The notes under the pieces are model-generated. The model was not told the origin of the DNA. It saw only the letters and a list, made by a program, of their open reading frames with translations, and made no database searches. From Campylobacter gastrosuis (GTDB lineage: Bacteria; Campylobacterota; Campylobacteria; Campylobacterales; Campylobacteraceae): a DNA stretch of 64,000 nt. Position 1 is the stretch's first letter; each line of letters opens with the position of its first letter. This document shows positions 17,858 to 25,607 of this stretch, in pieces. A program made the position numbers and the translations under genes. The stretch covers positions 62,001-126,000 of the forward strand of contig NZ_JANURM010000004.1 of NCBI RefSeq assembly GCF_030249845.1, read 5' to 3'.

Positions 17858-18055
17858 ATCGCACTTAGGCACGTCTGGCACGGTGTGAGATTTTCGTGGT
17901 GGATGACTGATATGCTTCACGATTTTGGCTCTGATAAACCAGTTTTTGATAAGAAAATGGAGATTTCAGAGCTTAGCTTTTTTATCAAATCAGACACTGG
18001 TAAAAAGGTCATAGCAGAGCAATATGTCGGACTACCTTACGAGGACTTAACCTGA
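17855..18055 (+). pseudogene. pobA: C-terminal fragment of 4-hydroxybenzoate 3-monooxygenase (PobA)
   Basis: The frame beginning at 17861 reads ALRHVWHGVRFSWWMTDMLH, then ELSFFIKSDTGKKVIAEQYVGLPYEDL and a TGA at 18053-18055. This closely follows the C-terminus of p-hydroxybenzoate hydroxylase as I remember it (ALRR-WKAERFSWWMT ... IAENYVGLPYEE). About 65 of ~390 residues remain, with no start and no FAD domain. PobA makes protocatechuate from 4-hydroxybenzoate, which links this fragment to the LigC-like and tautomerase-like remnants just upstream. Confidence 0.82.
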
Positions 18056-18069
18056 GTTTTAGCTAAATT

Positions 18070-18099
18070 AAAAGGCAAATTAGCACAAATCTGCCTTTT
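18070..18099 (+). terminator. Hairpin after pobA fragment
   Basis: AAAAGGCA and TGCCTTTT form an 8-bp stem around a 14-base loop, followed by T and G residues. It is probably the surviving terminator of the lost catabolic operon. Confidence 0.5.
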
Positions 18100-18190
18100 T
18101 GGTTTTAAAAATTTGTGTTGTTTTTTAAGAATTTTTGTGATTTGAAGTAGAACTTCGCTTGAAATTTAAAAAGTGTCGTTTGTTTTTTCT

Positions 18191-18270
18191 TTAAGGGAGA
18201 AGGGGGCTTGAATTGCGTTCTGCTTGCAGCTACGAGCGAAGCGAAGTAGGGTCGCCCCCTTCTCCCTTAA
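18191..18270. repeat. 17-bp perfect inverted repeat
   Basis: TTAAGGGAGAAGGGGGC at 18191-18207 is matched exactly by its reverse complement at 18254-18270, with a 46-base centre that holds smaller partial palindromes (CTAC...GTAG). The tract is richer in G and C than the surroundings. It could be a large bidirectional terminator or a small palindromic mobile element; no transposase and no clear target-site duplication were seen. Confidence 0.85.
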
Positions 18271-18286
18271 CAACCCTTATCCCTGA

Positions 18287-18359
18287 CAACGCTCTATCGT
18301 TGCTGTGCTTCGCACAGGTTTTTATTGCCGACAAGTCGGCATCTGCCGATTAAAATCGG
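18287..18359. repeat. Array of four short hairpins at the end of the kinase gene
   Basis: Four small stems follow each other in 73 bases: CAACG-CTCTAT-CGTTG (18287-18302), CTGTGC-TTC-GCACAG (18303-18317), GCCGAC-AA-GTCGGC (18327-18340) and CCGATT-AA-AATCGG (18346-18359). They encode the last ~20 codons of the HipA-like gene. The third hairpin shares the AC-AA-GT centre with the hairpin at 9262-9275 inside trpF. Confidence 0.85.
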
Positions 18360-19322
18360 TGTTTGCAAGTTTTGATTTTTACTTTTTAATGTTTTTAAGA
18401 TTTTTTTAACAATATTTTTAGTCATATCGCAATAAAGATTTTTATTGTTTAATACTTCATCTAAAATCAAAGTCTTTCTTGCTTCTATTATTGTTTTTAA
18501 AAATGCTTTGTGATTATCTGAAATATAAGGCGTATTGTCAATAATTTCGTTTATTTTAGACAAATCAATTTTTGGCGTGATAGTTTGCAGTGCTTCTAAA
18601 CAATCCTTATTATTTGTATTTTTTAAAAAATCAAGCATATTTATCTTCACACCGCTAATTTTTATAGCTGAATTTGGAAAAACATATACTCTTTTTTCTA
18701 TCTCACTTCTATCGTTTAGCATTTTCTTAAAGCCCTCTTCTGATATTTGCGCAAACAGGCAAGAGCCACAATCAAAAATCGGCGAAACTTTGCATTCATT
18801 GCTATACGCATTAACCAAAAAGCCCCAGTTTCCATTGTGTCTATCAAAATTTCCAAGCAAGGTATCAGCTATAAACATATTCCAAAAATGTTTTTTTACC
18901 TCGTCTGCTTTTATATCAAATTGAGTTTGATTTTCTATGGATTTTAAAATTTCATCTAATTCAGTATCATATCCACCGCTTGAACTATCCATAACGCTAT
19001 TTTTCAGTGAAGCAAAATCATAAAAATCATACTTTTTGCTTAATAAATCACTTGTAAAATCCTTACAAGCCACCGCTATTTTATTATCAAATTTGCCAAG
19101 TAAGGTGTCTTGCGAATTTAAACCCAATGTTTTTAAAATATGACAACTAATATACTCGCTAAAACAGCTATTTATGTAAGAAATTTCATTGTTTTGCTTT
19201 GGTTTTGGCGGAAATTTAAGCATATATAGTTCGTTGTTAAATATAATGGCTTTTTTATTGCCATTAGCCCCACCATATGCTTTTGGGTATAGTTTGCAAT
19301 TTGTAAAATCCAACTCTTTCAT
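18294..19322 (-). CDS. HipA/CtkA-like serine/threonine kinase
   Basis: A 342-residue HipA-fold kinase. Visible parts are the N-terminal GGANGNKKAIIF-x-ELYMLKFPP (ATP lysine region), the catalytic loop FIADTLLGNFDRHNGNWGFL near residues 170-190, and the metal-binding SPIFDCGSCL about 20 residues later. It lacks the long HipA N-terminal lobe and so resembles short forms such as Helicobacter CtkA. Such kinases phosphorylate cell proteins and often act as toxins with a small partner; the 67-residue gene one base upstream fits this. The last ~20 residues are encoded by a hairpin array, suggesting the original 3' end was replaced. Its target is unknown. Confidence 0.8.
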   Translation of the reverse strand: MKELDFTNCKLYPKAYGGANGNKKAIIFNNELYMLKFPPKPKQNNEISYINSCFSEYISCHILKTLGLNSQDTLLGKFDNKIAVACKDFTSDLLSKKYDFYDFASLKNSVMDSSSGGYDTELDEILKSIENQTQFDIKADEVKKHFWNMFIADTLLGNFDRHNGNWGFLVNAYSNECKVSPIFDCGSCLFAQISEEGFKKMLNDRSEIEKRVYVFPNSAIKISGVKINMLDFLKNTNNKDCLEALQTITPKIDLSKINEIIDNTPYISDNHKAFLKTIIEARKTLILDEVLNNKNLYCDMTKNIVKKILKTLKSKNQNLQTPILIGRCRLVGNKNLCEAQQR

Positions 19323-19323
19323 C

Positions 19324-19527
19324 TTATATTCCCAAATATTTATCTCTTAGATAATCAGCCACTTCTTTTGTTATCTCTCTGCCGTGTTGAGATGAATTTA
19401 TTGAGCCATAAAGCTCCGACCAGTAAATATCAATGTCTTTGTTGTCGTTTTCTTTGCATTTAAGTAAATCTCTTATTCTCTCTTGTAAATCAATAGGGAG
19501 TGTCTTTAAATCAACTATTTCGTTCAT
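19324..19527 (-). CDS. Small partner of HipA-like kinase (possible antitoxin)
   Basis: A 67-residue acidic protein (begins NEIVDLKTLPIDLQERIRDL, ends DYLRDKYLGI) with no recognised domain. It ends one base before the kinase gene and must be co-transcribed with it. Size, charge and position fit an antitoxin or cognate inhibitor, but no DNA-binding motif such as a HipB helix-turn-helix was seen, so repression of its own promoter is not supported. The call rests on context alone. Confidence 0.5.
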   Translation of the reverse strand: MNEIVDLKTLPIDLQERIRDLLKCKENDNKDIDIYWSELYGSINSSQHGREITKEVADYLRDKYLGI

Positions 19528-19552
19528 ATTTTTGCAGGTTTATATGAGTTAT

Positions 19553-20359
19553 CTAAATAAATTTTAAAAGCATCATAATGCTAAGTGTAAAAGGTAAGAG
19601 TGCGAAAATTTTCTTTACCTTTTGGGCTGGGATTTTATGCGTTATTTTAACTCCAAGTGGCGCAAAAAAGTAGCTTGTAAGTGTGATAAAAAGCACGGCA
19701 GATAAATTTACATATCCAAGTGTAAAATTTGATAAATTAGTGTTTGTCCAGCCGTTAAAAATGTAGCCAATCGTGCCAAAAATAGCGATAGGAAAGCCAA
19801 CTGCTGCTGATGTGCCAATGGCTTTTTTAATATCAATACCCTGAAATGTCAAAAATGGCACCGTTAAAATTCCGCCGCCAATTGAAACGATAGATGAGAT
19901 TATACCAATGGCTAAGCCAGAGATGATTTGCAGGTATTTTGGTAGAATTTTTTCAGCTTGATTTTCATTTGTTTTTGAAAAAAACATCTTAACTGCTGAG
20001 TAAAACATAAAGATTGAAAAAATCACAGCTAGATAAAATGAGTTGATTTTACTAGCTATAAATGAGCCAAAAAATGTCCCGACAGCCACGCCAACGCCGA
20101 TTTGCCAAAATAAATCCCATTTTACGGCGTTAAATTTTGCGTGAGTTTTAAAGCTAGAAAACGAGGTGATGATAATGCAAGCCATACTTGTCCCAAGTGC
20201 GATATGAACGACATTTGCTTCGCTTACGCCATTTGCTAAAAAAAGATACGTAAGGCTAGGCACTAAAACACCGCCGCCACCGATACCAAACATACCAGCG
20301 ACTAGCCCTACAAAAGCACCCAGGGCAAGAAGCGTAAAAATCATATCAAAACTAATCAT
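19553..20359 (-). CDS. TauE/SafE-family membrane permease
   Basis: A 268-residue inner-membrane protein with about eight hydrophobic helices and the two inverted repeats typical of TauE/SafE (N-terminal GLVAGMFGIGGGGVLVPSL, central GIISSIVSIGGGILTVPFL). Members export sulfite, sulfoacetate or related organosulfur anions; the substrate here is unknown. The ATG overlaps the stop of the Slam-like gene by one base, so it belongs to the fecR-slam operon, although no functional link is obvious. Confidence 0.88.
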   Translation of the reverse strand: MISFDMIFTLLALGAFVGLVAGMFGIGGGGVLVPSLTYLFLANGVSEANVVHIALGTSMACIIITSFSSFKTHAKFNAVKWDLFWQIGVGVAVGTFFGSFIASKINSFYLAVIFSIFMFYSAVKMFFSKTNENQAEKILPKYLQIISGLAIGIISSIVSIGGGILTVPFLTFQGIDIKKAIGTSAAVGFPIAIFGTIGYIFNGWTNTNLSNFTLGYVNLSAVLFITLTSYFFAPLGVKITHKIPAQKVKKIFALLPFTLSIMMLLKFI

Positions 20360-22287
20360 TAAAGTCCTTCAAATGAGTAATAGATATTGCCTTTTATTGC
20401 TTGTTTTTCATAAGAGTTTAAATTTTGATTTGAGACATTATTTGTATAGCGATAGTTTAGAGCGAGCGATAGTTCTTTATTTATTGACTCAACTAGCGTA
20501 AAATCCAAGACATATCTTTTATCTTTTCGGCGTTTTCTAAATTGAATTACATTGTGATCAATGGGGGCTAATTTATATGAAGTGTAGTAGTATTCAAGTC
20601 CGGTTAAAAGTGTCGTGTGATTAGTTGGCGTATAGATATTTTCAAGTTTAAAATTCATAAAATTATTATCAACCCCTATCTTTTTTTTACCATCTGCGTT
20701 TTCAGTCCCAAAGCCAAATGTGAATGTGTTTTGACCAAAATTTTCACTTGGCATAACTAGACTATTTTGTGCTTCAATGACTTTTGAGTTTTTATAGCGT
20801 TCATCTTTTGAAAAAAAGTTCTTTTTTGATAGTTTTAGTTTGGTTTTATAAAGCAAATTTTGACTTAAAACGTATTCAAAACTAGGCGTTAAGGTGTATA
20901 AATTTAGATTTGATTTATCATCTTGAATTAGCCTTGTATATGAGGCTGACAAGCCTGTTTTTGACATATCAGAGGTGTAAGATGTGCCAGTTTCAGCAGT
21001 GATGATGTCTAAATTTTCAGTGTCGTTTTCGTTAAATTTTTGCGAATACGCAAGGACTTTTGTATCAATTGATAGATTTTCATTTGCCTTGTATGAGTGA
21101 CTTAGTGCTAAAATATACTCCATAAATTTATCGGTATCTATTTTGTTTGGAATAGACCAAATACCGGGTCTTGAAAATTTCTCAACTCTGGCAGTTTTTG
21201 TATTGGTTGCGTTACGCACATTTGTATCGTGTCCTACGCCAATGCCAAATAATCCACTAAAAAAGTTATTTTGCTCTTTTAGACTTAGTGAGCTAATTTT
21301 ATTTTTAATATTTGCCCTAACGCTTTCTGGTATCTCTATCTCTTGGCTATTTAATACTTCTTGATAAAGCCTATTTGCTTCAAAGTGTCGTTTTGGTTGC
21401 TGTGAGTAAATTTTAGCTAGTTCAAGTTTAATTCTAGGATTATTTGGGGTCATTTCTAAAAGGTGTGAATAAATAATCTCTGCATCGTCATAAGCGCCGA
21501 TTTCATAGGCACTTCTAGCATATATAAAGGCGATTTCGCTATTTACGTTATTATTAAACCCATAATCTCTTAATAACTCATAACTCTTGGCAAAGTCGCC
21601 TTTATTATAGTATTTTTTAGCTTCATCTAAAATAGATTCATTAGCTTCAAGTGGGGCTGTATTTAAATTTTTGGTATCAATCTCACTAGATTTTTGTGAA
21701 TTTGTGTCAATTGGCAGATTTTCGTTTGTTTTATAAGAGTTTTTTAATGATGTAAAATTCTCTATAAATTTATCGGTATCTGTGCTGTTTGGGATGTGCA
21801 TTTGATTGTTTTTGGTTGCGTTATGCGTATTTGCATTATGTCCCACGCCAAAGCCAAAAAATGCACCAAAAAAGCTATTTTGCTCTTTTGCGTTTAATGA
21901 ACTAATCACAGCCTTTATCTTTGTCCTAACGATTTCTGGCACATTTTTGTTATTTAACACCTCTTGATAAAGCGTATTTGCCTTAAAGTGCTGTTTTGGT
22001 TGCTGTGAGTAAATTCTAGCTAACTCAAGCTTGATTCTAGGGTTTTTTGGGTCTTTTTTTAAAAGCTTTAAATAAACAACCTCTGCCTTGTCATAAATGC
22101 CGATTTCAAAAGCACTTCTAGCGTATATAAAGGCAGTTTGTTCATCTGCATTATCTCTATTAAAATCATAGTCTTTTAATAACTCATAGCTCTTAGCAAA
22201 ATCGCCTTGATCGTAGTGTTTAATGGCTTCATCTAAATTAGCCATTAAACACAATGGGATTGATAGAAAAACTAGCCTTTTTATCAC
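20359..22287 (-). CDS. Slam-like outer-membrane protein with TPR and internal duplication
   Basis: This 642-residue protein has a signal peptide (KRLVFLSIPLCLMA), TPR-like helices (FAKSYELLKDY, AFIYARSAFEIGIYDKAEVVYLKLLKKDP, PRIKLELARIYSQQP) and a C-terminal beta-barrel part. This order fits Slam (DUF560) surface-lipoprotein translocons. Residues ~18-211 and ~218-430 are copies of each other: each has the TPR part, then FFG-x-GVGH-x-N, then the first barrel strands; the first copy's strands are cut short. GTG at 22287 overlaps the upstream stop by four bases. A role in moving the neighbouring FecR/coiled-coil protein to the surface is inferred from coupling. Confidence 0.72.
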   Translation of the reverse strand: MIKRLVFLSIPLCLMANLDEAIKHYDQGDFAKSYELLKDYDFNRDNADEQTAFIYARSAFEIGIYDKAEVVYLKLLKKDPKNPRIKLELARIYSQQPKQHFKANTLYQEVLNNKNVPEIVRTKIKAVISSLNAKEQNSFFGAFFGFGVGHNANTHNATKNNQMHIPNSTDTDKFIENFTSLKNSYKTNENLPIDTNSQKSSEIDTKNLNTAPLEANESILDEAKKYYNKGDFAKSYELLRDYGFNNNVNSEIAFIYARSAYEIGAYDDAEIIYSHLLEMTPNNPRIKLELAKIYSQQPKRHFEANRLYQEVLNSQEIEIPESVRANIKNKISSLSLKEQNNFFSGLFGIGVGHDTNVRNATNTKTARVEKFSRPGIWSIPNKIDTDKFMEYILALSHSYKANENLSIDTKVLAYSQKFNENDTENLDIITAETGTSYTSDMSKTGLSASYTRLIQDDKSNLNLYTLTPSFEYVLSQNLLYKTKLKLSKKNFFSKDERYKNSKVIEAQNSLVMPSENFGQNTFTFGFGTENADGKKKIGVDNNFMNFKLENIYTPTNHTTLLTGLEYYYTSYKLAPIDHNVIQFRKRRKDKRYVLDFTLVESINKELSLALNYRYTNNVSNQNLNSYEKQAIKGNIYYSFEGL

Positions 22288-24638
22288 TTGCTAGTCACCT
22301 GACCGCCTGTTAAATCGGCTTCAAATTGAACATTTAATTGATTTTGTCCATTTTTATCTCTTATGATTACTTGCTGAGAACCTAAGCCAGATTTGACCTT
22401 TGTTATATGAGCTTCTCTGTTGCCCCCTACCCCATCAAAATAGCCTCCGCCTTGGATAACTGGCATACCACCCTTTTTATCCGTGCCTACATCATTAAAA
22501 TAGAAGTCTGTCCCATTATGTCTGCGTCCTGTAACGCTACCAGCAAAATTTCCGCCATAGCTGTAATTATTGCCCCTATCATCAGTAACTTTGTATTTAT
22601 AATCACCTGTAAATTGATTTAATCCACCAGCACCACCTCGTCCAAGTAAAAATTTAAAATTTATGTTATTTTCACTAGGCGTAAATTTATAGGTTGTATC
22701 GTATAAATGCCTAGGATTTGAAAAGGTACCTGAGAAGTTTAGCTCTATTTTGCTAGGGCTATTCATCATTCGTGTAGTAAGGACTTGCAAATTTGATTCT
22801 TCAAATAATTTCATAAAATGTATTGCTTTATTTTTATATGCTATCGCTGCTGCTTCTGCTTGTTTTTTAGCATCTTCTGCTTGCTTTTTAGCCTCTTCTA
22901 ATTTTTTGGCTTCTTCTTCTGCTTTGCGTTTAGCTTCTTCTTCTGCTGCTTGTTGTTTAGCTAACTCTTCTGCTTGACGTCTTGCTTCTGCTTCGGCTAG
23001 CTCTTTTTGCCTTTGAATTTCTTCTGCTTCTTTTCTAGCTTTTTCTTCTTCTGCTTGTTTTTTAGCTAGCTCTTCTGCTTTACGTGCTGCTTCTGCTTCG
23101 GCTAGTTCTTTTTGTCTTTGAATCTCTTCTGCTTTGCGTTTAGCTTCTGCTTCTTCTGCTTGTTTTTTGGCTAACTCTTCTGCTTGACGTCTTGCTTCTG
23201 CTTCGGCTAGCTCTTTTTGTCTTTGGGCTTCTTCTGCTTCTTTTCTAGCTTTTTCTGTTGCTTCTTGTTCGGCTTTTTTTCTAGCCTCTTCTGCCTTAGC
23301 AGCTTCTTCGGCAGCTTTACGTTTAGCTTCTGCTTCCTCTGCTTGTTTTTTAGCTAACTCTTCTGCTTGTCGTTTAGCTTCTGCTTCGGCTAACTCTTTT
23401 TGTCTTTGTTTTTCTTCTGCTTCTTTTCTAGCCTTTTCTTCTTCTGCTTTCTTTTTAGCTAACTCTTCTGCTTGTTTTTTAGCTTCTGCTTCGGCTAACT
23501 CTTTTTGTTTTTGTTTTTCTTCTGCTTCTTTTCTAGCTTTTTCTTCCTCTGCTTGTTTTTTAGCTAGCTCCTCTTTTTCTTTTTGTGCTTTTTTCTCTGC
23601 TTCTTCTGCTTTGCGTTTAGCTTCTTCTTCTTGTTGTGCTTTTTGTTTAGCTTCAGCATCTGCTTTTTTTCTAGCCTCTTCTTGTTCTTGCATTTTCTTT
23701 TCAGCTTCATCTTTGTTTTTTTGCGAAATTTCATTTTTTGTAGCCTGTTGTGATTGGGCTATTTGACTATTCTTATTTTCGCTATCCCAGTCGCCCCAGC
23801 TTGTTATGCTATCGTTTATCGTTGATGTAACAGATGTTGTTTGGGCTACGCTTGAAGATGTGGCTTGTGTGGTTTTAGCCGTTGTTTGGGTTGTTGCTGT
23901 TGATGATGAAGCTGTGTTTGTTTGACTTTCATTTGTGTTTGAAGTCGTTTGATTTTTGTTTTGCGTGTCATCTTGTGTGTTAGTTTCGCTCTTTTGACTA
24001 TCGTTTGAGTTTGAATTTTTATCAGAAGTAGTCGCTGTAGGTGTTGTTTGAGCGATATTAAAGCTATCTAAAACGCTGTTTAAATTCTCGCTATCAACGG
24101 CTACTACCTTGCCTAGTGGCTTACCAGCTTGTGTTGCAACAAAGTTGCCTTTTGCTACATCTTTCATATCACCAAGCGGACTTTGGACAAAAATCATACC
24201 TTGTGTGCAGATTACCTTGCTTTGGTCTGCGTAAATTTCGGTGCCACGGATACCGATTGTTGCGTTTTTGGTTTTGATTTTAAATCTGTTTGGATTTACT
24301 TTGCCGATTTGCCCCGTAATAGCGTGAAAAGCACCCTCGGTTACGCTTAGTTCTGTTCTAGCCGCCTTTGGGTTTGTGTCTGAAAAGTAATAATCTTTTA
24401 TGTTTAATGTAGATTGTTTGCCTATCGTTACGATAGTTTTATCCACAAAATCAATTCTTACTTTTGAGTTTTGCTTGGTTTGAATGATGTCGTTTTTTTC
24501 AACCTTAGTCCCCAAACTCACATTTAAAATTTTATCCGCTCTTTTTATAGTCGCTTCGCCTTCAAGCAGTGAAACACTTCCCACGCTTGCAAATAGGGCG
24601 TTTGCTATAAAAAGCAGAATCAAACCGATACGTTTCAT
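22284..24638 (-). CDS. FecR-domain protein with long repeat coiled coil and C-terminal surface-like domain
   Basis: A 784-residue exported protein. It has a signal peptide (1-17) and a FecR domain (about 20-180, including VGSVSLLEGEATIKR, VTIGKQSTLNI and TIGIRGTEIYADQ). A Ser/Thr/Asn/Gln-rich linker (195-300) is followed by an Ala/Glu/Lys heptad coiled coil (305-605) with 35-residue units. The C-terminal ~160 residues are Gly/Asn-rich and beta-like (RGGAGGLNQFTGDY, NGTDFYFNDVG, QFEADLTGGQ), recalling barrel domains of Slam-exported proteins. AAGGAG precedes the ATG. It starts an operon with the Slam-like and TauE genes. A surface adhesin or fibre is plausible but unproven. Confidence 0.72.
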   Translation of the reverse strand: MKRIGLILLFIANALFASVGSVSLLEGEATIKRADKILNVSLGTKVEKNDIIQTKQNSKVRIDFVDKTIVTIGKQSTLNIKDYYFSDTNPKAARTELSVTEGAFHAITGQIGKVNPNRFKIKTKNATIGIRGTEIYADQSKVICTQGMIFVQSPLGDMKDVAKGNFVATQAGKPLGKVVAVDSENLNSVLDSFNIAQTTPTATTSDKNSNSNDSQKSETNTQDDTQNKNQTTSNTNESQTNTASSSTATTQTTAKTTQATSSSVAQTTSVTSTINDSITSWGDWDSENKNSQIAQSQQATKNEISQKNKDEAEKKMQEQEEARKKADAEAKQKAQQEEEAKRKAEEAEKKAQKEKEELAKKQAEEEKARKEAEEKQKQKELAEAEAKKQAEELAKKKAEEEKARKEAEEKQRQKELAEAEAKRQAEELAKKQAEEAEAKRKAAEEAAKAEEARKKAEQEATEKARKEAEEAQRQKELAEAEARRQAEELAKKQAEEAEAKRKAEEIQRQKELAEAEAARKAEELAKKQAEEEKARKEAEEIQRQKELAEAEARRQAEELAKQQAAEEEAKRKAEEEAKKLEEAKKQAEDAKKQAEAAAIAYKNKAIHFMKLFEESNLQVLTTRMMNSPSKIELNFSGTFSNPRHLYDTTYKFTPSENNINFKFLLGRGGAGGLNQFTGDYKYKVTDDRGNNYSYGGNFAGSVTGRRHNGTDFYFNDVGTDKKGGMPVIQGGGYFDGVGGNREAHITKVKSGLGSQQVIIRDKNGQNQLNVQFEADLTGGQVTSK
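22944..23576 (-). repeat. Tandem 105-bp coiled-coil coding repeats
   Basis: The unit beginning QKELAEAEA recurs at residues 378, 413, 474, 509 and 544, that is every 35 residues (five heptads, 105 bp) with one longer interval. DNA copies are similar but not identical. Such repeats can gain or lose units by slipped pairing, so strain-to-strain length variation is expected. Confidence 0.85.
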
Positions 24639-24670
24639 AACTCACTCCTTAGTATCAGAAAATTTGGCTT

Positions 24671-24676
24671 ATTATA
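24671..24676 (-). promoter_or_regulatory. Extended -10 promoter of the fecR-slam-tauE operon
   Basis: On the minus strand TGCTATAAT is a perfect extended -10 box, 32 bases upstream of the ATG at 24638. Confidence 0.7.
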
Positions 24677-24753
24677 GCACAAAAAAACTGAAAAATTTTT
24701 ATCATTTAACAAATTTCAAATAAAAATTTTATGAAATTTAATCCAAAAGAGTG

Positions 24754-24759
24754 TAAAAT
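24754..24759 (+). promoter_or_regulatory. Probable -10 box of fliR
   Basis: TGTAAAATC with core TAAAAT lies 23 bases before the fliR ATG and follows an AT-rich stretch. No sigma54 or sigma28 element was recognised. Confidence 0.5.
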
Positions 24760-24782
24760 CACGCAAAATTTTAAGGATAAAA

Positions 24783-25544
24783 ATGGAATTAGTGCAATAT
24801 TTTGGTGCTGATAGATTGATAACTTTTATGCTACTTTTTGCCAGAATTAGCGGACTTATGGTCTTTTTTCCATTCTTTTCGCACGCACAAATTCCACTTA
24901 GCGTTAAAACTTCGCTTACATTTATATTGACGATTTTGCTCTATCCGATGGCACACGCACACACTCACGCCATTAATTTTTTAGTGCTTGAAATTTTAAG
25001 CGAGGCTATGCTTGGGCTTTGTGCTGGGTTGTTACTTAGCATTGTTTTTGGGACTTTACAGCTTGCTGGCGAGCAGATTTCAATGGTAATGGGCTTTTCA
25101 ATGGCGACCGTGCTTGACCCGCAAACTGGCACAAACTCGCCAATTATTGCTAATTTTTTAAGCCTTTTAGCCCTGCTTACATTTATTATTTTTGATGGAC
25201 ATCATCTGCTTATTTATTTTTACGCAAACTCCCTAAATTCCGTGCCTCTTGGCGATTTTTATCCACGTGTTGGGGTGCTTACATACACGCTTAAAATTTT
25301 TACGAATTTATTTGTTTTTGGCTTTGTTTTAGCCTTCCCAATCATCGCACTATCGCTACTTTCTGACGTGATTTTTGGTATGCTTATGAAAACAATGCCA
25401 CAATTTAACCTTCTTGTCGTTGGCTATCCGATAAAAATCACAATCGGATTTGTCGTTTTAATCGCAATTTTGGCTGGAATTTTAAAAATTTTTACCACTT
25501 TGATTTTAAATATCATAAATGACCTGCCAGCTCTGTTTTTTTAA
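24783..25544 (+). CDS. fliR: Flagellar export-gate protein FliR
   Basis: FliR is an integral membrane component of the flagellar type III export gate with FliP, FliQ, FlhA and FlhB; fliQ is also in this window at 37931. The 253-residue length and six hydrophobic helices are normal. Typical segments are FARISGLMVFFPFFSHAQIP near the N-terminus, AGEQISMVMGFSMATVLDPQTG in the middle, and LLVVGYPIKITIGFVVL near 210. AAGGAT precedes the ATG. It begins the run fliR-acidic protein-gmk-tatA-argS, which matches C. jejuni. Confidence 0.96.
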   Translation: MELVQYFGADRLITFMLLFARISGLMVFFPFFSHAQIPLSVKTSLTFILTILLYPMAHAHTHAINFLVLEILSEAMLGLCAGLLLSIVFGTLQLAGEQISMVMGFSMATVLDPQTGTNSPIIANFLSLLALLTFIIFDGHHLLIYFYANSLNSVPLGDFYPRVGVLTYTLKIFTNLFVFGFVLAFPIIALSLLSDVIFGMLMKTMPQFNLLVVGYPIKITIGFVVLIAILAGILKIFTTLILNIINDLPALFF

Positions 25545-25607
25545 AAATTAAGTTAATAAAAATGAAAAATATCATAAAATAGGCGACTACGTTTTTAAGG
25601 AGTGGTT

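Noticed and set aside
22824..23726. CRISPR-like repeat array
   Set aside because: The periodic DNA is explained by coiled-coil heptads; there are no constant repeats with unique spacers.
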